Assembly (NCBI RefSeq): GCF_002913715.1
Contig: NZ_PPCE01000006.1
Span: 1-64,000 of the forward strand
Direction: 5' to 3'
Length of the DNA stretch: 64,000 bases
Source: Campylobacter concisus
Lineage (GTDB): Bacteria > Campylobacterota > Campylobacteria > Campylobacterales > Campylobacteraceae
This document shows, piece by piece, positions 27,533 to 36,558 of this stretch; within the stretch, counting starts at the first letter, position 1; every line of letters begins with the position of its first letter. Below the pieces are notes generated by a model, which had not been told where the DNA came from, did not search any database, and saw nothing but the letters and a program-made list of their open reading frames with translations. The position numbers and the translations under genes are program-made.

Positions 27533-28249
27533 TTATTTTAGATCATATTTTTTAAGTAAAGCTTCGTAGCTTCCGTCTTTTTTCATATCATCTAAAATTT
27601 GATTTATTTTCTCTATTAACGCGCTCTCTTTTCCTTTATCAAAAGCTATTGAAAAGCCCTCGCTACCATCAACTTCTTTGAAAAATGCTTCAAGTTCTGG
27701 ATTTTTCTTGATAAAGCCATATCCGATAGAGCTATCAAGGATGACTGCGTCAAATTTGCCAACTTTTAATCCCATGATAAGTGGCACAGTATCTTCTGAA
27801 GGCACTACTTTTACGCCATTTATAGCATTTGCTGCTAGCTCTTGGACGGTGCCTTGTTGCACGCCAACTCTTTTGCCAGCTAGCTCATCTTTAGCTTTTA
27901 ATGCGTCATTGCCTTTTTTCTTTAGGTAGAGGTTTTCAGTTAGATAGTATGGCTTTGTAAAATCAATCGATTTTAATCTATCTGAAGTCGCACTCATCGC
28001 ACTTATTATGCCATTTATTTTGCCAGCTTTAAGTGCTGGGATAAGGCCATCAAAACTCATATTTATGATCTTATATGAAAAGCCTGCACGCTTTGAAATT
28101 TCATCAATCAGCTCAATGTCAAAACCTGTTATTTTGTTATTTTCATCGATATATTCAAATGGCGGATAGTTCGCCGCTGTGCCAAATTTTAGCTCGTTTG
28201 CACAAAGAGCAACAAAAGCTGTGAGTAAAAGAGCAAAGATCTTTTTCAT
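27533..28249 (-). CDS. Polar amino-acid solute-binding protein (orphan)
   Basis: Periplasmic SBP family 3 protein, 238 aa, with a signal peptide (MKKIFALLLTAFVALCA). The ligand-binding fold shows YPPFEYIDENNKITGFDIEL and FDGLIPALKAGKI (residues ~29-75) and the DFTKPYY hinge. No lipobox Cys is positioned for lipidation. It is a paralogue of the lipoprotein at 30777-31550 with many identical blocks, but has no permease or ATPase beside it. It may feed the nearby transporter or present ligand to the adjacent chemoreceptor; both ideas are inference. Confidence 0.88.
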   Translation of the reverse strand: MKKIFALLLTAFVALCANELKFGTAANYPPFEYIDENNKITGFDIELIDEISKRAGFSYKIINMSFDGLIPALKAGKINGIISAMSATSDRLKSIDFTKPYYLTENLYLKKKGNDALKAKDELAGKRVGVQQGTVQELAANAINGVKVVPSEDTVPLIMGLKVGKFDAVILDSSIGYGFIKKNPELEAFFKEVDGSEGFSIAFDKGKESALIEKINQILDDMKKDGSYEALLKKYDLK

Positions 28250-28333
28250 AATAGTGTCCTTTAAGGTGATTTAGTGGCTTAATTATCAGTATTTCTCTAT
28301 TAAAAATTGTTTAAATCCGTAATAAAAGAAAAA

Positions 28334-28355
28334 TGCTATAAATAATCGTATAGCA
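28334..28355. promoter_or_regulatory. Inverted repeat upstream of the orphan binding protein
   Basis: TGCTATA, 8 nt, TATAGCA: 7-bp arms located about 85-106 nt upstream of the binding-protein start in a 194-nt AT-rich spacer. Possible operator; no regulator can be named. Confidence 0.3.
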
Positions 28356-28383
28356 AAGTAGCATATAAATTTTTATAAATAAG

Positions 28384-28414
28384 TTCTATCCCTTAATTAT
28401 CTTAAGGGATAGAA
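28384..28414 (-). terminator. Terminator of the chemoreceptor gene
   Basis: TTCTATCCCTTAA, 5-nt loop, TTAAGGGATAGAA: a perfect 13-bp stem 29 nt past the stop, followed on the minus strand by CTTATTTATAAAAATTT. Confidence 0.75.
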
Positions 28415-28443
28415 TAATAGGAGCTCTAAGAGTAAGTCAAAGA

Positions 28444-30396
28444 TTAAAATTTACTTTTTCTAACTTCGTTTACTATCGCCTTAGCCATGTCGTCAACATC
28501 AGATGTTACTTCATTTGCTTTATTGACAATTACTACATTTTCTTTTGTAAGTGTGTCTATTTGAGCAACTGATTGGTTTATCATATTGATTCCTTCACTT
28601 TGCTCTTTTATAGATTCACTCATTTCATTGATTGATTGAGCTAGTACGTTTGTATTTGCTTCGATCTCTGTTAGAGATTTTTGAGTTCTCTCTGCTAGTT
28701 TTCTAACTTCATCTGCAACAACCGCAAAGCCTCTACCATGTTCTCCTGCACGTGCTGCCTCGATCGCGGCATTAAGAGCTAGTAAATTTGTTTGATCAGC
28801 TATATCTCTAATAATAGTTATGATGTTTTTGATCTCATCACTTTGTCTAATAACATCAGATGTTTTTTGAGATATTGCATTCATTGAGCTTGACATTTGC
28901 TCTACTGCAGCAGCAGACTCTTGAAGTGAGCTTGCTTGTACATTTGCACCTTGAGTTAGTTCTTTCATTGACTGACTTAAAGACTCAGCCTTTTCTTCTA
29001 GCACATGAGCTTGATCTAAATTTGCTCTTAACATCTTGGCTATCTCTTCACCAAGGGCATTTATACCAACCGCCATTTTGCCATCATCTTCAAGCCTTTT
29101 AGTAAAGTCTTGTTTTTTAAAGCTTTCTAGTAGATTTAACACGTCATCACCATTTTCTGCAATAGCATGTTTTAGTGCGATTTGTAAGTCTTTGAAAGTT
29201 TGTTTTAGCTGGCTAAGTGCAGGATTTGAAGTATCTGCGTTAAGCTGAGCTACGTAGTTACCTTTGCCAATTTGATTTACAAAAGTATTTGCTTCTTTAA
29301 TGAAATTATTTTGCTCAGATAAATTTGCCTCGATTTGTTTGATATTCTCATTTATCAGTGCACTCATCTGTCCGATCTCGTCGCTACCACTACGATCTAA
29401 AAATTCAGCCTTATTAGATTTATAATTTAAGAAGTCAAAAAATCTAACTAAGCCATTTTTAGTCTGATCTATGCCAGAGATCAGGTTTTTACCTATTAAT
29501 GTAGATATTAGCAACATAAGCAAAATACAAATCGCAATTACAATAGAACTTATAATAAGTTCGGTATTTGCATCACCCTTAATACGTATTGCATCTTTTT
29601 GCATATTATCAAGTAGTTTAAGCTCAAGCTCTCTCAATGCTTCTATTGAAATGCTTATCTTTGAAAACCAACTCGCTGCATCATAAGATACATCTTCAGT
29701 GGCAACTACATTTTTAATAATATTCATCGCATCTATAAAATCAGCCTTTTTTCTAGCGATGGCATCAAATTCATCACTAAATTCTTTTGGGTTGTAATCG
29801 TCAAAATCCTGCATAAATTTATTTATAACGCTATTTAGTGCAACTACTTTATTGTAGTCCTCTTTGCTTATGCTCTTTTTAGTAAAAACCCCATTTAAAG
29901 TAGCACGCAAAATACCAAGAGACTCTTTTATCTCACCAACAATAATGATACGCTTTAGATCATCTACCAAGCTAGGCTCGAGCTTATCACTATATCCATT
30001 TATAGCAATGACCTCTTTTCTTAAAATTTTTGTTATACGACTAATTAGGTCATTGCCACTTTTTTGATCTACATTTGAGCGGATACTATTTATCTCTGAA
30101 ACTATTTCATTTTTCTCCTCAAGCTTATCAAGCGCAGCATCTACTTTTTTACGTTGCTCTAATAAATTTTTATTATCCCCTCCTGCTAACACACCTGAAC
30201 TAAATCCGCGTTCTTTTTGCATCTCATGGATAAAATTATTTTGACTTATTATTGTATCCACGATTTTCTCACTAAACTCTGCTTTTGAGCGAGTTTTTAA
30301 GATACCATTTAGCATGTATGCACTCATGATACCAAGGCCAATAAGACTGACGATAACTATCGCCATAATCTTAGATTTAATACCTAGATTATTCAT
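28444..30396 (-). CDS. Methyl-accepting chemotaxis protein with NIT sensor
   Basis: A 650-aa chemoreceptor. TM1 is at about 8-30, and a periplasmic helical sensor (about 35-275) carries the NIT-domain hallmark [17 protein letters not shown] domains bind nitrate/nitrite in characterised proteins. TM2 is at about 280-302, followed by a HAMP-like and extended cytoplasmic region and the signalling hairpin [20 protein letters not shown] near residue 540. The C-terminus ends shortly after the second methylation helix, with no CheR-docking pentapeptide. Strong Shine-Dalgarno AAGGAGAG. It sits between two related amino-acid binding-protein genes. Confidence 0.9.
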   Translation of the reverse strand: MNNLGIKSKIMAIVIVSLIGLGIMSAYMLNGILKTRSKAEFSEKIVDTIISQNNFIHEMQKERGFSSGVLAGGDNKNLLEQRKKVDAALDKLEEKNEIVSEINSIRSNVDQKSGNDLISRITKILRKEVIAINGYSDKLEPSLVDDLKRIIIVGEIKESLGILRATLNGVFTKKSISKEDYNKVVALNSVINKFMQDFDDYNPKEFSDEFDAIARKKADFIDAMNIIKNVVATEDVSYDAASWFSKISISIEALRELELKLLDNMQKDAIRIKGDANTELIISSIVIAICILLMLLISTLIGKNLISGIDQTKNGLVRFFDFLNYKSNKAEFLDRSGSDEIGQMSALINENIKQIEANLSEQNNFIKEANTFVNQIGKGNYVAQLNADTSNPALSQLKQTFKDLQIALKHAIAENGDDVLNLLESFKKQDFTKRLEDDGKMAVGINALGEEIAKMLRANLDQAHVLEEKAESLSQSMKELTQGANVQASSLQESAAAVEQMSSSMNAISQKTSDVIRQSDEIKNIITIIRDIADQTNLLALNAAIEAARAGEHGRGFAVVADEVRKLAERTQKSLTEIEANTNVLAQSINEMSESIKEQSEGINMINQSVAQIDTLTKENVVIVNKANEVTSDVDDMAKAIVNEVRKSKF

Positions 30397-30459
30397 TTTC
30401 TCTCCTTTTAGTTTTTTTAAATATCTGCTTCAAAAAATAAAGCCATACGACTTTAATAC

Positions 30460-30648
30460 TTAAAATTTATCAACCAAAAAATGCTTTTGGTTATTTTTAT
30501 AAAAAATATTGATTAACGCATTTATGTAAAATTTTAATTTATATTTAGCTTTATTAAATAGTAGGAATTTTTTAACAAAATTGTGATACATGCAAATAGA
30601 AAATAGCACATTTAAAATAAATGCCGTTCTCATCCTGAGAAGCTTCAT
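30460..30648 (-). CDS. Short open frame, doubtful
   Basis: A 62-codon frame with an excellent ribosome-binding site (AAGGAGAAAAAATG), a hydrophobic N-terminal segment and a lysine/phenylalanine/asparagine-rich remainder that looks like translated AT-rich spacer. It occupies the 380-nt gap between the chemoreceptor and the ABC transporter. It may be a small membrane peptide or the surviving start of a deleted gene. I recognise no homologue. Confidence 0.3.
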   Translation of the reverse strand: MKLLRMRTAFILNVLFSICMYHNFVKKFLLFNKAKYKLKFYINALINIFYKNNQKHFLVDKF

Positions 30649-30734
30649 TTTTTCTCCTTGAAAATAATTAAGTCATTTTATTAATTTTACTTTTAAAAGA
30701 TGTTAAATTTTAAAAATTAGAAAAAAGTGAGTTT

Positions 30735-30761
30735 TTGCAGAGAATTCCTGCTTCTCTGCAA
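30735..30761 (-). terminator. Terminator of the amino-acid ABC operon
   Basis: TTGCAGAGAA, 7-nt loop, TTCTCTGCAA: a perfect 10-bp stem beginning 15 nt after the lipoprotein stop. The minus-strand RNA continues AAACUCACUUUUUUC. Confidence 0.75.
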
Positions 30762-30776
30762 ATTTTGTATTTAGAT

Positions 30777-31550
30777 TTATTTCTTTAATCCATATTTATC
30801 TAGCATTTTGTCAAATTCGCCAGATTTTTGCAGCTCATCGATCGCTGCGTCTATCTTCTTGATAAGCTCAGTGTGTTTGCCTTTATCAAACGCCATTGCA
30901 AATCCTTCCGTGCCATCAGGAACTCTTAAAAATTCTTCTAAATCTGGATTTTGTTTTAAATACTCAACCCCTATCGGACTATCAGTTAGTACAACGTCGA
31001 TTTTACCAGCGTTTAGTGACATGATGGCAGCTGCTACATTTTCAGCAGGTATCGACTTAGTGGTTATGCTTTTGGCTGCTTCTTCTTGAAGTGTGCCAAC
31101 TTGAGCTGAAATTTTCTTATCCTTAAGGTTGTCTTTATTTACATCTGAGCCTTTTTTGCGGATAAATAAATTCTCTGAAAAATAATATGGCTTAGTGAAA
31201 TCAACCGATTTTCTTCTCTCATCAGTTGCACTCATTCCGCTTATAGCAATATCGATTTTACCGGTTTTTAATGCTGATATCAGTCCATCAAAGCTCATAT
31301 TTGCAACATCAAATTTTATCCCAGTTTTTTTGGTGATCTCGTCTAATAAATCTATCTCAAAGCCAATAATTTTATTGTTTTCATCAAGATATTCAAAAGG
31401 TGGATAATCAGCGCTCGAGCCAACTTTATAAACTACATTTTTAGTAACTTCTTCGGCATTATTTGCTGTATTTTTTTTATTAGCGTCATCGCTACAACCT
31501 AGTAAAAATAAAACCGAGCTTGCCATCAAAAATTTTAAAATTTTACTCAT
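30777..31550 (-). CDS. Amino-acid ABC transporter binding lipoprotein
   Basis: SBP family 3 protein of 257 aa with a lipoprotein leader whose lipobox is LFLLGC (Cys near residue 19). The binding fold shares YPPFEYLDENNKIIGFEIDL, MSFDGLISALKTGKIDI and VDFTKPYYFSENLF with the orphan paralogue 3 kb away. Third gene of permease-ATPase-binding protein, starting 11 nt after the ATPase stop. An A8 run (T8 on the plus strand, 31471-31478) codes for the linker just after the lipobox. Confidence 0.92.
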   Translation of the reverse strand: MSKILKFLMASSVLFLLGCSDDANKKNTANNAEEVTKNVVYKVGSSADYPPFEYLDENNKIIGFEIDLLDEITKKTGIKFDVANMSFDGLISALKTGKIDIAISGMSATDERRKSVDFTKPYYFSENLFIRKKGSDVNKDNLKDKKISAQVGTLQEEAAKSITTKSIPAENVAAAIMSLNAGKIDVVLTDSPIGVEYLKQNPDLEEFLRVPDGTEGFAMAFDKGKHTELIKKIDAAIDELQKSGEFDKMLDKYGLKK

Positions 31551-31561
31551 TTTCTACTCCT

Positions 31562-32290
31562 TTAATGATTTAAAATTTTGCCTAAAAACTCTTTTAAACG
31601 CTCATGTTGTGGATTTGTAAAGACATTTTTCGGTGTATCATCAACTGCGATTTTGCCTTTATCCATAAAGAAAATTCTATTTGCCACATTTCTTGCAAAG
31701 CCCATCTCATGGGTCACCACAAGCATCGTTATGCCCCTTGCGGCAACATCTTTCATAATATCAAGCACCTCTCCGATCATCTCAGGATCAAGCGCACTTG
31801 TCGGCTCGTCAAAAAGTATCACTTCTGGCTCCATCGCTAGGCTTCTAGCGATCGCAATACGTTGTTTCTGTCCGCCTGAAAGCTTGTGTGGATAGGCGAA
31901 TTTCTTATCGCTTAGTCCAACACTTTTTAGCAACTCATCAGCTCTTTTTTCTGCACTTTCTTTATCCAAAATCCCAGCTTTTATTGGAGCTAGGGTTAAA
32001 TTTTGCAAGACGTTTTTATTTGCAAAAAGATTAAAGTGCTGAAAAACCATGCTCACTTTTTGGCGAATTTTATTTATATCTGATTTTTTATCTAAAATAT
32101 CTTCGCCATTTATCTTTATGTGCCCGCTATCTGGCTCCTCAAGGCGGTTTAAACAACGTAAAAACGTACTTTTACCGCCACCGCTTGGACCAATTATCGC
32201 TATAACTTCACCTTTTTTTATATCTACACTAATATCATTTAAAACTCGCAAATCGCCATAACTTTTGTTTAAATTTTTAATCTCAATCAT
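31562..32290 (-). CDS. Polar amino-acid ABC transporter ATPase
   Basis: GlnQ/HisP-type ATP-binding subunit, 242 aa. Walker A GPSGGGKST near residue 33, Q-loop VFQHFNLF, signature LSGGQKQRIAIARSLA and Walker B VILFDEPTSALDPE are all intact. Energises import by the adjacent permease and lipoprotein. The start overlaps the permease gene by 8 nt. Substrate specificity cannot be read from the ATPase. Confidence 0.94.
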   Translation of the reverse strand: MIEIKNLNKSYGDLRVLNDISVDIKKGEVIAIIGPSGGGKSTFLRCLNRLEEPDSGHIKINGEDILDKKSDINKIRQKVSMVFQHFNLFANKNVLQNLTLAPIKAGILDKESAEKRADELLKSVGLSDKKFAYPHKLSGGQKQRIAIARSLAMEPEVILFDEPTSALDPEMIGEVLDIMKDVAARGITMLVVTHEMGFARNVANRIFFMDKGKIAVDDTPKNVFTNPQHERLKEFLGKILNH

Positions 32291-32993
32291 GGCGGTTTAA
32301 TCTCCTCTCAAGTAGTTTTGTCAAAAGTGTAAAAAATTTAACACTCACATAATAGACAATGCCTGTAAAAATGACTGGCTCTGGACTATAAAAGACCGCT
32401 TGCAAGCTCTTACTTTGCATCGTAATATCAACGACACTTATATAACCCACGACTGATGTCTCTTTAAATAACGATATAAACTCATTTGCAAGAGCTGGCA
32501 AGATATTTTTTGTAGCTTGTGGAAAAACTATCTCGCGCATCGAAACATAGTAGTTTAGGCCCATCGCACGAGCCGCTTCCATTTGTCCTTTATCCACGCT
32601 GTTTATGCCACTTCGCACGATCTCGGCCACATAAGCAGAGCTATTTAGTCCAAGTGCGATGAGAGCTACATAAAAATTATCACTCCATGTTGCAAAAATG
32701 ACAACTGAAAATATTAAAAGTTGAAGTATTACAGGTGTTCCACGTAAGATATCGATATATTCATCAATTATAAAATTTAAGACTTTGATATTTAAAAATT
32801 TAATAAACGCCAAGGTAAATCCAAGTGTTATGCCTATGGCAATACCACCTATCGTAAGTCCTAAAGTCACTCCGTAACTTTTGATATAAGCGATCTCTTG
32901 AGCCTCACTAAGATCTCTTGGATAGAAAAAATATGCTCCAAGTGAAACGATAATTATAAAAAATAGAAATTTAGCTAAATTTTGAGCCTTCAA
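32283..32993 (-). CDS. Polar amino-acid ABC transporter permease
   Basis: HisMQ/GlnP family inner-membrane permease, 236 aa, with about five membrane segments. It has the family's EAA-loop equivalent GQMEAARAMGLNYYVSMREI near residue 135 and the IDILRGTPVILQLL segment near 83. Start is TTG preceded by GAAGGA with 6-nt spacing. First gene of the three-gene operon. A single permease gene implies a homodimeric channel. Confidence 0.93.
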   Translation of the reverse strand: MKAQNLAKFLFFIIIVSLGAYFFYPRDLSEAQEIAYIKSYGVTLGLTIGGIAIGITLGFTLAFIKFLNIKVLNFIIDEYIDILRGTPVILQLLIFSVVIFATWSDNFYVALIALGLNSSAYVAEIVRSGINSVDKGQMEAARAMGLNYYVSMREIVFPQATKNILPALANEFISLFKETSVVGYISVVDITMQSKSLQAVFYSPEPVIFTGIVYYVSVKFFTLLTKLLERRLNRHD

Positions 32994-33143
32994 CTTCGTC
33001 CTTCTCTTTAAAATATGGCTTTAAATAATACGAAAAAATTTATATCATTTTGCTTAAAAGCGTTTAAGGATCGGCGCCGAATGTTGTAATTTAAAAAAAT
33101 TTATATTAACATAAGCCATTTATCTTAATTTGAAAGGAAATTT

Positions 33144-34631
33144 ATGAGCTTTGGGTCTTATTTAGCCATCGCCATCTATTTTGGCTTTTTGCTCTTTATC
33201 GGACGATATTTCTACGATAAAAATGCAAGTATGAACGAGTATCTGCTAGATAACCGTCGAATGGGTCCAGTGGTTACTGCACTTAGTGCTGGTGCTTCTG
33301 ATATGAGTGGTTGGATGCTACTTGGCGTGCCCGGAGCCTTATACGCAACTGGCATAGCAAATGTGTGGATGATAATCGGTCTTATCATTGGAGCTTACTG
33401 CAACTATCTATTTTTAGCAAAGAGGCTTAGAATTTATACTGAGGTTGCGAGTGATAGCATCACGATACCAGATTTTTTAGAAAATCGCTTTAAAGATAGG
33501 ACTAAAATTTTAAGAATCATCTCTGGTCTTATCATTTTGATCTTTTTCACACTTTATGTAAGTAGTGGCATCATCGCTGGTGGCAAGACTTTCGAGAGCT
33601 TTTTTGGTTTAAAATTTGCCTACGGAGCAGTCTTTACGCTTGTTATTGTAGTCTTTTACACATTTTTTGGTGGATTTAAAGCAGTTAGTATAACTGACGC
33701 ATTTCAGGGACTTTTGATGTTTTGTGTCCTAGTCTCGATCCCAGTCGTAGCATATCTAAATTTAGACTTGCCAAGCGATACAAATTTACTAAAAGAGATA
33801 AGCAAGCTTGATACAAATCACCTAAATCCATTTAGAGATCAAACTTTTTGGGGAATTTTAGGACTTATGGCTTGGGGATTTGGCTATTTTGGACAGCCAC
33901 ACATCATTGTTAGATTTATGGCGATACGCGATTCAAAAGAGCTTGCCAAAGCAAGAAGAATAGGCATTGGTTGGATGAGCATTGGGTTGCTTGGTGCGAT
34001 TATGAGCGGACTTATTGGCTTTGTCTACTTTAGTCAAAGGGGCGGGCTTAGTGATCCTGAGACGGTGTTTTTAAAGCTTGGCGAGCTACTTTTCCCACCA
34101 TTTTTTATAGGCATTATCATCTCAGCTGTGCTTTCAGCGATCATGAGTACTATCTCAAGTCAGCTTTTAGTTACGTCTAGCTCGGTAACAAAGGACTTTA
34201 TCTTTGCATTCTATAAAAAAGAGATTAGTCAAAATACACAAACAGCGATCAGTCGCTATGCTGTCGTAGTAGTGGCCATAGTTGCTACTATACTTGCCTT
34301 TATCTCAACAGACAATGTCCTAAACGTCGTTGGCAACGCTTGGGCTGGATTTGGTGCGAGCTTTGGACCAGTGCTACTTTTTAGCCTCTACTGGAAGCGC
34401 ATGAGTGCACTTGGAGCATTAGCCGGTATGATAGCTGGAGGTGCGACCGTAATATTTTGGATCACTTCAGGGCTAAACGTTTATGTTTATGAAATTTTAC
34501 CTGGCATCATAGCTTCTTGTATAGCGATCATTAGCGTAAGTATCTGGGGCGATGCGATAAATAAAATGACGAGCGAACCTCACGAGCAAGTTATAAAAGA
34601 TGAATTTGAAAAGATGAAAACAAGGCTTTAA
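33144..34631 (+). CDS. putP: Sodium/proline symporter
   Basis: Na+/solute symporter family (SSS) protein of 495 aa with about 13 membrane segments. PutP hallmarks are NEYLLDNRRMGPVVTALSAG, ASDMSGWMLLGVPGA (residues ~35-68) and GYFGQPHIIVRFMAI near 252. Imports proline, a major carbon source for Campylobacter. Shine-Dalgarno GAAAGGAAA. Monocistronic, ending at a strong bidirectional terminator. Confidence 0.95.
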   Translation: MSFGSYLAIAIYFGFLLFIGRYFYDKNASMNEYLLDNRRMGPVVTALSAGASDMSGWMLLGVPGALYATGIANVWMIIGLIIGAYCNYLFLAKRLRIYTEVASDSITIPDFLENRFKDRTKILRIISGLIILIFFTLYVSSGIIAGGKTFESFFGLKFAYGAVFTLVIVVFYTFFGGFKAVSITDAFQGLLMFCVLVSIPVVAYLNLDLPSDTNLLKEISKLDTNHLNPFRDQTFWGILGLMAWGFGYFGQPHIIVRFMAIRDSKELAKARRIGIGWMSIGLLGAIMSGLIGFVYFSQRGGLSDPETVFLKLGELLFPPFFIGIIISAVLSAIMSTISSQLLVTSSSVTKDFIFAFYKKEISQNTQTAISRYAVVVVAIVATILAFISTDNVLNVVGNAWAGFGASFGPVLLFSLYWKRMSALGALAGMIAGGATVIFWITSGLNVYVYEILPGIIASCIAIISVSIWGDAINKMTSEPHEQVIKDEFEKMKTRL

Positions 34632-34644
34632 GCCTTATCTTATA

Positions 34645-34677
34645 AGAAATTCCTAGTATCTTGTACTAGGAATTTCT
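34645..34677. terminator. Bidirectional terminator between putP and mnmC
   Basis: AGAAATTCCTAGTA, 5-nt loop, TACTAGGAATTTCT: a perfect 14-bp stem between convergent genes, starting 14 nt after the putP stop and ending 12 nt from the mnmC stop. Confidence 0.8.
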
Positions 34678-34689
34678 GCTAATTCTCTC

Positions 34690-36558
34690 TTAAAGTTTTA
34701 ATCCCTTTTTTAGTTTTCTTATCAAAAATCTAGCTGGATGAAGCTCGTGGAATAGCGATCTTTCTATGCAAAGTGGTCGATCAAGTACAAGATCAGCTAC
34801 CAAATTTGCTCCAAGTATAGCTGTGCAAAGACCTCGCGAGCCGTGAGCAAAATTTACAAAGACATTTTTTTCGTAGCTTGCTTTTGGATTGTTATCTTTA
34901 TTTTTGCTCCAAAATAGCCCTTTGTAGTTTTGCTTGTAAAATTCCTCATCATGCAAGGCGCCAATTATCGGAAATCTGTCTCCACTATAGCTCCTATATC
35001 CCACACGTGAGCCGATAATGGCGGCTTTTGTGGTGTCAAAAAACTCGCTTACATCGCTTAAATTTTTAGCGTTATCCTCAACTTTAGGCGTATCGCAAAT
35101 TTCATTTCTGGCATAAGTTGCGCCGATGACTTGCACGCCTTTTACGGCTGGACAGATGTAGCCTTTTGCGCTTAGCGGCATGGCATTTTTTAGCACTGGT
35201 TTTAGGTGCGTGACTTGGCCTCGGACACTGCTTATTTGCATGTCGTAACCCTTAAAAATTTCACTGCTCTTACTGCCAGTGCAAAAGACCAAAATATCGG
35301 TCTCTAAATTTTTACCATTTTTAAATTTAACACTGATCTTGCCGTTTTGTAGATGTGCCCTACTCTCATACTCGTGATTAAATAAAATTTCAAAACTACA
35401 TGATAAAAATTTACAAATTTCTCTTGGTCTAGCGTATGCTGCCTCTTTTATAAATATCCCAGGATATGGCTTCAAGTTCTCATCAAATTTAAAAATATCC
35501 TCTACGCTTTGAGTTTGCCACGAGCCATATCTTTTAGTGAGCTCATCATCAAATGCGTAGTCTATGCAGCCATTAAATTTGATAAGGCTTTTTGGCAAAG
35601 TTGCCTTGTAAAATCTCACTGCTTGCAAAAATGCGTTTAAATGCATGCGACCTAAATTTACACCAGGCTTGGTAACTAGCGGCATCAAAGCACCACAGTG
35701 ATTGCCTGAGCCATTTGTAGCCACTTCATCCTTTGCCTCAGCGATCACAACCTTAAAGCCATTTTTAGCTAGCTCGCTAGCTGTTGCAAGTCCAGCCACG
35801 CCAGCTCCTATGATAAGCGCTGTTTTGTTTTTTGGCTTAGCCAGTGGCTCGCATCTTGCAAACCAAGCATCCTTTAAATTTTCATCTTTTTTCTCTAGCA
35901 CGGCGCTACTCATCTGGCGTTTTCTAGCGTAACCCTCTTTTAGGCTTAGCAAAAAGCCAGCGCCCTTTAGCCCGTCTTTTACCATTTTTGCACACGAGTA
36001 GGTTCTAGCAATCGTGCCAACCTTGCTTAGTCTTGCGATCTGCCTAAAAATTTCTTCGCTCCAGATTGAGCCATTTTTACTTGGAGCAAAGCCGTCTAGA
36101 AACCAGATGTCGGCAATAAAATCAAGCTCAGGTAAAATTTCTTTAGCCTCGCCGTAGCAAAGATTAAGTGTGATATTTGGTGCAAAATTTATACGGTGTA
36201 TGCCTGAGATTAGCGGCGGATAGAGCGAAACCAGCTTTCTAGCATAAGCTTTAAAAATGCCTAAATTTTCATAAATTTTTAAAATATCTTCTTTTTTAAT
36301 AGGGCTTTTTTCGATGCTAACAAAGTGAAGTTTTTTATTACTACCTTTAAATTTCTTACAAAGCGTAAAGAAATTTAGCCCAGCACCAAAGCCAGTCTCA
36401 GCAACTATGAAACTGTCTTTGCTCTGCCAAATTTCATCAAGTGCACTTGCAAAGACAAATTCACTCTCAAGCCAAGGTTTATCGGTATTAAAGTAGATGT
36501 CACCAAACTCCTCGTTAAATGGAATTTGCCCTTTAAAGCTTAAATTTGCATTTTTCAT
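34690..36558 (-). CDS. mnmC: Bifunctional tRNA mnm5s2U methyltransferase/oxidase
   Basis: Final steps of the mnm5(s2)U34 wobble modification: FAD-dependent removal of carboxymethyl from cmnm5U, then SAM-dependent methylation. The N-terminal methyltransferase (about 1-225) has ETGFGAGLNFFTL and WFLDGFAPSKNGSIWS. The C-terminal oxidase (about 240-610) has the FAD-binding motif IIGAGVAGLATASELAKNG and a late GSRVGYRSYSGDRFP segment. Normal two-domain length, 622 aa. Start overlaps the amiA stop (ATGA). Confidence 0.94.
   Translation of the reverse strand: MKNANLSFKGQIPFNEEFGDIYFNTDKPWLESEFVFASALDEIWQSKDSFIVAETGFGAGLNFFTLCKKFKGSNKKLHFVSIEKSPIKKEDILKIYENLGIFKAYARKLVSLYPPLISGIHRINFAPNITLNLCYGEAKEILPELDFIADIWFLDGFAPSKNGSIWSEEIFRQIARLSKVGTIARTYSCAKMVKDGLKGAGFLLSLKEGYARKRQMSSAVLEKKDENLKDAWFARCEPLAKPKNKTALIIGAGVAGLATASELAKNGFKVVIAEAKDEVATNGSGNHCGALMPLVTKPGVNLGRMHLNAFLQAVRFYKATLPKSLIKFNGCIDYAFDDELTKRYGSWQTQSVEDIFKFDENLKPYPGIFIKEAAYARPREICKFLSCSFEILFNHEYESRAHLQNGKISVKFKNGKNLETDILVFCTGSKSSEIFKGYDMQISSVRGQVTHLKPVLKNAMPLSAKGYICPAVKGVQVIGATYARNEICDTPKVEDNAKNLSDVSEFFDTTKAAIIGSRVGYRSYSGDRFPIIGALHDEEFYKQNYKGLFWSKNKDNNPKASYEKNVFVNFAHGSRGLCTAILGANLVADLVLDRPLCIERSLFHELHPARFLIRKLKKGLKL

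Noticed and set aside
30397..30480. Sigma-28 promoter for the chemoreceptor
   Set aside because: A GCAGATAT sequence resembles the -10, but no TAAA lies at the right distance.
31471..31478. T8 (A8 in the coding strand) in the binding lipoprotein as a slippage switch
   Set aside because: Runs of 8 A/T are expected at this base composition and the frame is open; a similar T8 occurs within tyrS.
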